Positions 33,002 through 39,753 of a DNA stretch of 64,000 bases are shown here, piece after piece; position 1 is the first letter of the stretch, and the number at the start of each line of letters is the position of its first letter. Location of the stretch: positions 1 through 64,000 of the forward strand of contig NZ_FOLD01000027.1 in the NCBI RefSeq assembly GCF_900112225.1, read 5' to 3'. A program made the position numbers and the translations under genes. The notes under the pieces are model-generated. The model was not told the origin of the DNA, did no database searches, and saw only the letters and a program-made list of their open reading frames with translations. This DNA is from Massilia yuzhufengensis. Lineage in GTDB: Bacteria; Pseudomonadota; Gammaproteobacteria; Burkholderiales; Burkholderiaceae_D.

Positions 33002-33943
33002 TTATTGCCCCAGCTTCCTCTGCCGCTCCTCCCTCGGCGTATTCCCAAACAAAGCCCCGAACGCCGTCGAAAAATGCGAGCCCGATGAAAACCCGCACAT
33101 CAGCCCCACCTGCACGATCGAATTATTGGTTTCCAGCAGCAACTTGCGCGCCCGTTGCAGGCGCAGTTCCAGGTAGTAGCGCGAAGGCAGACTGCCCAGG
33201 TATTGCTTGAACAGGCGTTCCAGCTGGCGCCGCGAAATGCCCGACAGCTGGGCGATATCGTCGGTCGACAAGGGCTCTTCGATATTGGCCTCCATCAGCG
33301 CCACTGCTTCGGTCAGCTTGGGCTGCAGGGTGCCGAAACGGGCCTGCAGCGCCACCCGCTGGCGCTCGTCCTTGCCGCGCACGCGGTCGACGCACAGGAT
33401 TTCCTTGACCTGGGCCTGCACTACCCCGCCGAACAGCATCTCGACCAGGGTCAGCGCGAAGTCGATGCTGGCGGCGCCGCCGCAGCAGGTCAGGCGGTTG
33501 CGGTCGAATTCGAACAAATTGGGTGTGAACAGGGCCTGCTCGGCCAGCGCATTGGTGTCGGGATACAGGGCCCAGGGCAGCGCGGTGCGGATGCCGTGCA
33601 GGGCGCCGGCGTCGGCCAGCCACAGCACGCCGGCGCCGACCCCGCCCCAGAAGGGCGCGGCGCGGCAGCGTTCGACGAGGGCGCGGGAGTTGGCCGGCTT
33701 CAGTGCAGCCTCGGCCTCGTCGGCCACCAGCAGCACCAGGTGCCAGTGGCGCTGGGCGTCGGCCATGAACTTGTCGGGGCTGCGCACGTCGACGTGCAGC
33801 AGTTCCGGGCCCAGCAGCTTGGCCGCCAGCCGCAGCGGCTGGACCAGGCCGGACCAGGTCAGCATGTCCGGCTCGCCCGCATTCACCAGCAGCACGCGCA
33901 AGGGCTTTTCCTGTGCCAGCGGGGACAGGTCAGCAGGGTGCAT
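33002..33943 (-). CDS. argR: AraC/XylS-family transcriptional regulator, ArgR (arginine-responsive) type
   Basis: This 313-residue protein has an N-terminal GlxA/DJ-1-like ligand-binding domain (about 15-190, with the conserved GGVGAGVLWLADAG turn). A C-terminal double helix-turn-helix AraC domain (about 210-313) has ISRRQLERLFKQYLG and VGLMCGFSSGSHFSTAF. This layout and its place upstream of the ast genes match Pseudomonas ArgR, which activates arginine catabolism and represses synthesis; it is unrelated to E. coli ArgR. The divergent region upstream separates it from a MarR gene. The ligand, expected to be arginine, is inferred from context. Confidence 0.85.
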   Translation of the reverse strand: MHPADLSPLAQEKPLRVLLVNAGEPDMLTWSGLVQPLRLAAKLLGPELLHVDVRSPDKFMADAQRHWHLVLLVADEAEAALKPANSRALVERCRAAPFWGGVGAGVLWLADAGALHGIRTALPWALYPDTNALAEQALFTPNLFEFDRNRLTCCGGAASIDFALTLVEMLFGGVVQAQVKEILCVDRVRGKDERQRVALQARFGTLQPKLTEAVALMEANIEEPLSTDDIAQLSGISRRQLERLFKQYLGSLPSRYYLELRLQRARKLLLETNNSIVQVGLMCGFSSGSHFSTAFGALFGNTPREERQRKLGQ

Positions 33944-34105
33944 CGGAACGGGCGGGCGGTGTCATTCTGAGGTCGGGCTTGGCCCGGTGGGTCGCATCGC
34001 CGCTATCATACCGGAGAACAAATGCGCAGACTTGGGGGGCGGGCCAAGCCGCCGTTCGCATGCGTTTGTCGGAAAAGCCTTGGCAGGCAGCTATAATCCT
34101 GCCCC

Positions 34106-34573
34106 ATGGGGGAACGATATTTAAAGAGCGTGCGGTTGCTGGCCGAGTGCATGCAAGGCTTCGAGCGTTTTTCCGGCGAATCGGTGCGCCAGCACGGGCT
34201 GACCCACGCGCAGTTCGATATCATTGCCACGCTGGGCAATACGGCCGGCATGAGCTACAAGGAACTGGGCGAGCGCACCCTGATCACCAAGGGCACGCTG
34301 ACCGGGGTCATCGAGCGCCTGGAACAGAAAGGCCTCGTGGTGCGCGAACGCAGCAATGACGACAAGCGCTCGTTCTTCGTGCGCCTCACCCCAGCCGGCG
34401 AGCAGATGTTCGGCGATGTGTTCCCCAAGGTGGTGGCGCATGGCAAGCGGCTGTTCACCGGCTACGGCGACGCCGAATTCGATGCCCTCGACGCCGCGCT
34501 GGGCAAACTTCGCGACCAGGTCGCCGCCGGCGGCGTCCCCCCTCATCCATCACAAGCAAAGGAATCGCCTTGA
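34106..34573 (+). CDS. MarR-family transcriptional regulator
   Basis: This 155-residue winged helix-turn-helix protein probably works as a homodimeric repressor. The recognition region ISYKELGERTL-type sequence (here MSYKELGERTLITKGTLTG, about 49-67) and the wing DDKRSFFVRLTPAG (about 90-103) are clear. Its stop overlaps the TTG start of the next small gene (TTGA), suggesting coupled translation, so that gene may be its partner. The effector and targets are unknown. Confidence 0.88.
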   Translation: MGERYLKSVRLLAECMQGFERFSGESVRQHGLTHAQFDIIATLGNTAGMSYKELGERTLITKGTLTGVIERLEQKGLVVRERSNDDKRSFFVRLTPAGEQMFGDVFPKVVAHGKRLFTGYGDAEFDALDAALGKLRDQVAAGGVPPHPSQAKESP

Positions 34574-34851
34574 AAACTTCCCTGATCGACGGCAAGAAGC
34601 CCGCCCATTTCGACACCCACATCATCGGCAACATCCTGCTGGACGTTGCACCCCTGGCAGAAGTGAAAGAGGAAGCGATGCTGATCGGCGTGCGCAACGA
34701 AGCCGGCGAGATCTACCGCCTGATTGGCGCAACCAAGCTCAACAGCTTCATGAACGCGGTCGAGGAACTGCTCGACCTGGGCCTGGAAGACGAGCTGCAG
34801 GATACCGAAGAGCAAAAAGAAGGCTGCGACGCCATCTTCGGCGAGGCTTGA
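34570..34851 (+). CDS. Small conserved-looking hypothetical protein, TTG start
   Basis: This is a 93-residue acidic soluble protein with no signal peptide or membrane segment and no domain I recognise. AAGGA at 34558-34562 lies 7 nt before a TTG at 34570 that overlaps the stop of the MarR gene. The first in-frame ATG is 37 codons later and would remove the beta-rich N-terminal half. The C-terminal half is a likely helix rich in Glu/Asp (VEELLDLGLEDELQD), ending in a cysteine-containing tail. The overlap implies a function linked to the MarR regulator. The codon use looks native. Confidence 0.65.
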   Translation: MKTSLIDGKKPAHFDTHIIGNILLDVAPLAEVKEEAMLIGVRNEAGEIYRLIGATKLNSFMNAVEELLDLGLEDELQDTEEQKEGCDAIFGEA

Positions 34852-34892
34852 TGCCGCAAGGCAATCTCTGCAACCCGGCAATGCATTAGGGG

Positions 34893-34898
34893 TATAAT
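34893..34898 (+). promoter_or_regulatory. TATAAT box placing the transcript start at the HDOD start codon
   Basis: A consensus TATAAT ends 6 nt before the ATG at 34905, so transcription would begin at or next to the A of the ATG. There is no convincing -35 hexamer (TGCAAC at 34869-34874 is weak) and no Shine-Dalgarno. Confidence 0.45.
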
Positions 34899-34904
34899 TT
34901 TTCG

Positions 34905-35738
34905 ATGGACCGACTCTCTGCCCTCAAGAGCATTGCCGCCGAGGCTAGCCGCGGCGACCTCAGCTTTCCGACCAATGTCGACGCCACGCTCAGGCTGCAG
35001 CGCGCCTTGGGCGAGCCCGACTGCCACACCGAGATGGCGGCGCGCCTGGTGCAGGCCGAACCGCTGCTGGCGGCGCGTACCGTCGCCATCGCCAACTCGG
35101 TCGCCTACAACCGCGCCGGCCACGACGTCACCAATGTGCGCGCAGCAGTGCAACGGGTCGGCTTCCGCACCCTGGGGGCGCTGGCGGCCTCGGTCATCGT
35201 GCGCCAGCTGGCCAGCGAGATCAGCGACCCCGGCCTGCGCGCCAAGGCCGACCAGCTGTGGATCCACTCGGCCCACGTGGCCGCGCTGGCCCAGGTGATC
35301 GCGCGCCGCGTCTCCTTCGTCGACCCGGAAACCGCGATGTTCGCGGGCATCGTGCACGAAGTGGGCGGCTTCTACCTGCTCTCGCGCGCCGAGGAATTCC
35401 CCGACCTGGTCGAGGGCGGCGCCGACGAATGGATCGAGCATGGCGAAGTGGCGATTGGCCGCGGCGTGCTGCTCAAGCTGGGCGTGCCGGTGCCCGTCAT
35501 GGGCGCGATCGAGGCACTGTGGAACGGCATGCGCGCGCTGCCGCCGGAAACCCTGGGCGACACCCTGCTGCTGGCCAATGACCTGGCGCCCTTCCCTTCC
35601 CCGCTGCACCAGCGCCCGGGCGCCACCACCCAGGCCAGCGCCGCCACCATCGACTTCACCACCGGCCATGGCACCCTGGCGCAGATCCTCGCCGAATCGG
35701 CCGAGGAAGTGAAGAGCCTGACCACCGCCCTGCTCTGA
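34905..35738 (+). CDS. HDOD-domain signalling protein
   Basis: This 277-residue soluble protein consists mainly of an HDOD domain (about 15-215), the catalytically reduced relative of HD phosphohydrolases. Typical HDOD stretches are ARTVAIANSVAYNRAG, VQRVGFRTLGALA, LWIHSAHVAALAQVIA and the MFAGIVHEVGGFYLL motif. HDOD proteins act as signalling scaffolds in chemotaxis, c-di-GMP and stress pathways. No second output domain is attached. The start lacks a Shine-Dalgarno and sits right behind a TATAAT, so a leaderless message is likely; read-through from the MarR unit is also possible. Confidence 0.85.
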   Translation: MDRLSALKSIAAEASRGDLSFPTNVDATLRLQRALGEPDCHTEMAARLVQAEPLLAARTVAIANSVAYNRAGHDVTNVRAAVQRVGFRTLGALAASVIVRQLASEISDPGLRAKADQLWIHSAHVAALAQVIARRVSFVDPETAMFAGIVHEVGGFYLLSRAEEFPDLVEGGADEWIEHGEVAIGRGVLLKLGVPVPVMGAIEALWNGMRALPPETLGDTLLLANDLAPFPSPLHQRPGATTQASAATIDFTTGHGTLAQILAESAEEVKSLTTALL

Positions 35739-35744
35739 ACGGAC

Positions 35745-35806
35745 AAAAAAAATGCCCGCTTGAAAGAGCGGGCAAAGTCCAAAACTAGGGATGTCCTGAA
35801 AGAGAC
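35745..35806 (-). ncRNA. Predicted small RNA, copy 1 of 3
   Basis: Read on the minus strand, a TATAGT box at 35818-35813 should start a transcript of about 62 nt at 35806. It begins with a small hairpin (GTCT, loop CTTTCA, GGAC), continues through an invariant single-stranded stretch (CCCTAGTTTTGGACTT) and ends in a GC-rich terminator hairpin followed by eight Ts (35752-35745). The body is almost identical at 39152 and 39552, whereas the terminator stem has diverged with pairing kept. No plausible reading frame is present. It is antisense to nothing known and lies between the HDOD and DUF1800 genes. Confidence 0.7.
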
Positions 35807-35812
35807 AGTTCC

Positions 35813-35845
35813 ACTATATTTCCCCTGCGCTGGCGCATCGGTGCG
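35813..35845 (-). promoter_or_regulatory. Promoter of small RNA copy 1
   Basis: TATAGT (35818-35813) is preceded by CGCACCGA (35845-35838) with exactly 19 nt between. The same two elements and spacing occur at the other two copies although the spacer sequences differ. Confidence 0.65.
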
Positions 35846-35998
35846 CTGACTCACTTATGTCGCCAATTAACTGTTAGCAATCGTTCAGCGCCAGCGGGCG
35901 CTTCCGGACCACGTAACATCAGTTACGACTTTCTCGTTGCTGCATGGCGGAAAATTGCTTAGGATCGTAAATACTTTCCGATAGCCAACCCCGACACC

Positions 35999-37702
35999 AT
36001 GGCCCACTCCGACTCCACCATCGCAGGCAGCGATCACGCCGTCTCGACAGCACCTGCGGCCGCGGCGACCGCCCTGCCGCTGGCTCTACTTTCGGCCTGC
36101 GGCGGCGGCGCCACTTCCCCGCCTGTGTCGGCGCCGCCATCAGGGTCGACGCCGCCGCCGCCCCCTCCGGTGGCCGGACCTACCGCTGCGGAAGCGTCGC
36201 GTTTCCTGTCCCAGGCCTCGATGGGCGCCACCCGGGAACAGATCGCCCGGGTCCAGTCGCTCGGCTATGCCGCGTGGCTCGACGAACAGATCGCGCACCC
36301 CGCCTCCCCGACGCGCTGGGACTACCTGGTGGCGCGGGGCTTGAATGGACCGGCCAACAAGAATGGCGAAGCCGGCGCCGACGCGGCGATCTGGCGCAAG
36401 TTGCTGTCTTCTCCCGACACCCTGCGCCAACGGATCACCTTTGCCTTGTCGGAAATCCTGGTGACGTCGATTTCCGGCTTGAGCGGCGGATGGAAGGCCT
36501 TTACCGCTGCCGCCTTCCTGGACCTGATGGAGGCGGAAGCCTTCGGCAATTACCGTCGCCTGCTCGACAAGGTTTCGACCAGCGCGGCGATGGGCGAATA
36601 CCTGACCTACCGCGGCAGCGTCAAGTTCCGGGCCAGCACCGGCGCGCTGCCGGACGAGAACTATGCACGCGAGCTGATGCAGCTATTCACCATCGGCCTG
36701 GTCACGCTGAACCTGGACGGCACGCCCAAGCTCGTGGGCGGCCAACAGGAAGAAACCTACGGGCTGGACGACATCGCCGGCCTGGCGCGGGTGTTCACCG
36801 GCTGGAACTACGACCTGGCCGGCGCCAATACCGACACTCCCGACTACAAGCGCCGCCCCATGACGGTGAATGCCAGCGCCCATGAAACGGGAACCAAGAT
36901 TTTCCTGGGCAAGACGATCGCGGCCGGCACCAGCGGCGAAGAGAGCCTCAAGCAGGCGCTCGACACGATCTTCGGGCATGCCAACGTGGCGCCGTTCGTC
37001 AGCCGCCAGCTGATCATGCGCCTGGTCTGCAGCAACCCTTCCCCGGCCTACGTCACCCGGGTGGCGACGGTGTTCAACAACGACGGCGCCGGGGTGAAGG
37101 GCAACCTGGCAGCCGTCGTCAAGGCGATCCTGCTCGACAGCGAGGCGCGCTCGTCGCCGCTGGTGTCCGACCTGCGCTTCGGCAAGCAGCGCGAGCCCAT
37201 CCTCCGGCTGGCGGCCTGGGCGCGCGCCTTCAAGGCTGGCTCCGCCAGCGATGCCTGGGCCATCGGAAACACCTCGGACCCCGCTACGCGCCTTGGCCAG
37301 AGCCCGCTGCGCGCGGCCAGTGTCTTCAACTTCTTCCGTCCCGGTTACATGCCGCCCAACAGCGCCGTCGCCAGCGCCGGCATGGTGGCGCCGGAATTCC
37401 AGCTGACCAACGAGTCGAGCGTGGTCGGCTACATCAACTTCATGCAGGGTGTGGTCAGCCGCGGGGTGGGCGACGTCAAGGGCGATTATGCAAGCCTGCT
37501 GCCGCTGGCCGACAGCGCCCAGCAACTGCTGGACGAACTCAATCTCGTCTTGGCCGCAGGGCAGTTGTCGACAACCACGGTGTCGCTGCTCAAGGGAGCC
37601 ATCGACGGCATGCCGGCCGGGACCGATGCAGCGCGGTCCAACCGCATCCATGCGGCGCTCACGCTGGTCATGGCAGCGCCCGAATTCATCATTCAAAAAT
37701 AG
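35999..37702 (+). CDS. DUF1800-domain exported protein
   Basis: This 567-residue protein is dominated by a DUF1800 domain (about 62-560; markers FLSQASMGATREQI, DENYARELMQLFTIG, VFTGWNY, FNFFRPGY). The function is not established. Genes of this family almost always pair with a DUF1501 gene, as here, 9 nt downstream. The N-terminus has LPLALLSACGGG, a lipobox-like end followed by a Pro-rich linker, so it may be a lipoprotein, but the leader before it has no Lys or Arg, which is unusual. No clear Shine-Dalgarno precedes the ATG, so the start is uncertain. Small RNA genes flank the pair on both sides. Confidence 0.85.
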   Translation: MAHSDSTIAGSDHAVSTAPAAAATALPLALLSACGGGATSPPVSAPPSGSTPPPPPPVAGPTAAEASRFLSQASMGATREQIARVQSLGYAAWLDEQIAHPASPTRWDYLVARGLNGPANKNGEAGADAAIWRKLLSSPDTLRQRITFALSEILVTSISGLSGGWKAFTAAAFLDLMEAEAFGNYRRLLDKVSTSAAMGEYLTYRGSVKFRASTGALPDENYARELMQLFTIGLVTLNLDGTPKLVGGQQEETYGLDDIAGLARVFTGWNYDLAGANTDTPDYKRRPMTVNASAHETGTKIFLGKTIAAGTSGEESLKQALDTIFGHANVAPFVSRQLIMRLVCSNPSPAYVTRVATVFNNDGAGVKGNLAAVVKAILLDSEARSSPLVSDLRFGKQREPILRLAAWARAFKAGSASDAWAIGNTSDPATRLGQSPLRAASVFNFFRPGYMPPNSAVASAGMVAPEFQLTNESSVVGYINFMQGVVSRGVGDVKGDYASLLPLADSAQQLLDELNLVLAAGQLSTTTVSLLKGAIDGMPAGTDAARSNRIHAALTLVMAAPEFIIQK

Positions 37703-37711
37703 GAAGCAGCC

Positions 37712-39112
37712 ATGGCCATCAAGCACCAACATCCTGCGTCGCGCCGTGCCTTCCTGAAACGGGCCTCGGCCCTGTCGGTGGCCGGCGTGGCCGCTCCCTG
37801 GGCGCTCAACCTGGCCGCGATGGCGGAGGCATCGGCCGCCACAGCCGGGGACTACAAGGCACTTGTTTGCGTGTTCTTGTACGGAGGCAACGATTACGCC
37901 AACACCCTTGTGCCCTACGACCTGGCCAGTCACACGGCCTACCAGCAGATGCGCCCCGGTTTTGCCTACGCCCGCGCCAGCCTCGATGCAAACGTGCTGC
38001 AATCGGCCACCGCGCCGCTGGACAGCAGCGGTGTCGCGCACCAGTATGCGCTGGCGCCGGAACTGGCGCCGCTGCTACCGCACTTCAATGCCGGCAATAT
38101 GGCAGTCATGCTCAACGTTGGCACCCTGATACAACCAACATCCAAGCAGCAATACCTCAACCGTTCGGTCAAGCTGCCTCCCAAGCTGTTCTCGCACAAC
38201 GACCAGCAGTCGGTCTGGCAATCGTCATCGCCAGAGGGTGCAAGCTCCGGCTGGGGCGGACGCATGGGCGACCTGTTCGAAGCCGGCAATGGCAACGCAA
38301 CCTTTACGTGCGTTAACGTGTCCGGCAATGCCATCTTCATGTCGGGAAAGTCGGCGGTGCAATACCAGGTCTCGAGCACCGGTTCAGTGCCGCTGGCCGG
38401 TATCAAGTCGCCGCTGTTCGGATCGGCTGCCGCCAGCACTGCCCTGGCGACACTGGTGAGCCAGCCGCGCGCCCACCTGCTGGAGAACGAATACACGCGC
38501 GTGACGAAGCGTTCGATCGACGCCGACAGCATCCTGACCGGCGCACTGGCCTCGTCGCCGGCGCTGGCCACGCCTTTCGCAGCGGGCAACAGCCTGGCCA
38601 GCCAGCTGAGCATGGTGGCGCGGATGATCTCCGCCGCACCCAAGCTGGGCGCGAAGCGGCAAGTGTTTTTTGTCTCGATGGGTGGCTTCGATACACACGA
38701 CAACCTGCTTGGCACGCATCCGGGCCTGCTGTCGAACCTCGCTTCGGCGCTCGCTTCGTTCCAGGCCGCCACCGTCGAACTGGGCATGAGCGAGCAAGTC
38801 ACGACGTTCACGGCATCGGATTTCGGCCGCACGATGGCGGGCAACAGCGATGGCTCCGATCACGGCTGGGGGAGCATGCACTTCGTGCTCGGCGGCGCCG
38901 TCAAGGGCAAGCGCTTCTATGGCAAGGCCCCGGTCGTCGCCAACGGCGGCCCCGACGACGTGGGCCAGGGCCGGCTGTTGCCGACCACGTCGGTCGACCA
39001 GTTTGCCGCGACCCTGGGGAAATGGCTGGGCGTGTCCGATAGCGAACTGCTGGCCATGCTGCCCGGACTGTCCAACTTCGATGCCGGGGTGCGCAATCTC
39101 GGCTTCGTCTGA
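37712..39112 (+). CDS. DUF1501-domain protein with Tat signal
   Basis: This 466-residue protein has a twin-arginine signal (SRRAFLKRASALSVAG, about 10-25), so it should be exported folded to the periplasm. The mature part is a DUF1501 domain, related to the alkaline phosphatase/sulfatase superfamily, with VFLYGGNDYANTLVPYD near the N-terminus, the SMGGFDTHDN motif and ASDFGRT near the C-terminus, plus DHGWGSMHFVLGG. The biochemical role is unknown; the conserved Asp/His residues suggest metal binding. GGAAG precedes the ATG by 6 nt. It forms an operon with the DUF1800 gene. Confidence 0.88.
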   Translation: MAIKHQHPASRRAFLKRASALSVAGVAAPWALNLAAMAEASAATAGDYKALVCVFLYGGNDYANTLVPYDLASHTAYQQMRPGFAYARASLDANVLQSATAPLDSSGVAHQYALAPELAPLLPHFNAGNMAVMLNVGTLIQPTSKQQYLNRSVKLPPKLFSHNDQQSVWQSSSPEGASSGWGGRMGDLFEAGNGNATFTCVNVSGNAIFMSGKSAVQYQVSSTGSVPLAGIKSPLFGSAAASTALATLVSQPRAHLLENEYTRVTKRSIDADSILTGALASSPALATPFAAGNSLASQLSMVARMISAAPKLGAKRQVFFVSMGGFDTHDNLLGTHPGLLSNLASALASFQAATVELGMSEQVTTFTASDFGRTMAGNSDGSDHGWGSMHFVLGGAVKGKRFYGKAPVVANGGPDDVGQGRLLPTTSVDQFAATLGKWLGVSDSELLAMLPGLSNFDAGVRNLGFV

Positions 39113-39151
39113 CCCCTGGCAAGGGCGAGGTCGGCGCCCATGCTGGAGGCC

Positions 39152-39212
39152 AAAAAAAACCCGCTCGAACCGAGCGGGTGAAGTCCAAAACTAGGGATGT
39201 CCTGAAAGAGAC
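39152..39212 (-). ncRNA. Predicted small RNA, copy 2 of 3
   Basis: This has the same architecture as the copy at 35745: predicted start at 39212, invariant body, and a terminator stem ACCCGCTCG/CGAGCGGGT ending in eight Ts (39159-39152). It has one base change in the discriminator (GGACCT instead of GGAACT). It lies 40 nt beyond the DUF1501 stop and points towards that gene, so read-through mRNA would be antisense to it. Confidence 0.7.
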
Positions 39213-39218
39213 AGGTCC

Positions 39219-39251
39219 ACTATAGGCCGTCGGGCTGACGCACTCGGTGCG
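39219..39251 (-). promoter_or_regulatory. Promoter of small RNA copy 2
   Basis: TATAGT (39224-39219) has CGCACCGA (39251-39244) exactly 19 nt upstream; the spacer sequence is unrelated to that of copies 1 and 3. Confidence 0.65.
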
Positions 39252-39403
39252 CCACTTAACCGTGGCACCAAGGTTTCTGCTGGCCAATGTGTGCCGGAAC
39301 GATACGCAGGGTAGTAGCCCACGCTACCGCCACAGGATTGCTTTGCCAGCCAGATCACTGTTGCGCGAAGCTCGGGTTTTGCCATACAGGCTCTTCCCTT
39401 CCC

Positions 39404-39544
39404 ATGACAACCATGTCTCCACCGCGCCGCCGCTTCCTCGTCCACGCCATGGCTGGAGCCGGGCGGCTGGCGCTCAAGCGCCAGGTCGACCCGGCAGGCA
39501 GGTTCTCCAACGAGTTGTGGACGACGTATCTGTTGGACATTTAA
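39404..39544 (+). CDS. Possible 46-residue Tat-like leader remnant
   Basis: A short frame from an ATG at 39404 begins MTTMSPPRRRFLVHAMAGAG, which looks like a twin-arginine leader, and then continues for 26 residues without domain character before stopping. It lies between small RNA copies 2 and 3, downstream of a Tat-exported DUF1501 gene. It could be the decayed start of a similar gene or chance. There is no Shine-Dalgarno. The confidence is low and no function is assigned. Confidence 0.25.
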   Translation: MTTMSPPRRRFLVHAMAGAGRLALKRQVDPAGRFSNELWTTYLLDI

Positions 39545-39551
39545 AGCAGGC

Positions 39552-39616
39552 AAAAAAAACCCGCACCGGTAAGGGAGCGGGTTGAAGTCCAAAACTAGGG
39601 ATGTCCTGAAAGAGAC
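39552..39616 (-). ncRNA. Predicted small RNA, copy 3 of 3
   Basis: Predicted start at 39616; the body is identical to copy 1 and the terminator stem (AACCCGC/GCGGGTT with a longer loop) again differs in sequence but not in structure, with eight Ts (39559-39552). The 641-nt gap 39113-39753 holds this copy, copy 2, a doubtful 46-residue frame and the secF terminator, and nothing else that I see. Confidence 0.7.
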
Positions 39617-39622
39617 AGTTCC

Positions 39623-39655
39623 ACTATAAGGATCGTCCTACCCTACCTCTGTGCG
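39623..39655 (-). promoter_or_regulatory. Promoter of small RNA copy 3
   Basis: TATAGT (39628-39623) has CGCACAGA (39655-39648) exactly 19 nt upstream. The 8-mer differs by one base from copies 1 and 2. Confidence 0.6.
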
Positions 39656-39702
39656 TTACCGCACGAAATCGCCGATTTTGTCACATCGGGTTTGATTAAA
39701 TG

Positions 39703-39739
39703 TAAAAAAGCCGCCGCGGCAGGGCCGGGGCGGCTTTCT
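39703..39739 (-). terminator. Terminator of the yajC-secD-secF operon
   Basis: Arms AAGCCGCC and GGCGGCTT (about 39709-39716 and 39730-39737) enclose a G+C-rich loop, and on the minus strand the hairpin is followed by TTTTTT. It lies 15 nt after the secF stop. Confidence 0.85.
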
Positions 39740-39753
39740 TCAACGGGGTGGAA

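Noticed and set aside
35745..39616. The three repeated units as a CRISPR array
   Set aside because: They are kilobases or hundreds of bases apart, with no regular spacers and no cas genes; promoter and terminator features fit a small RNA better.
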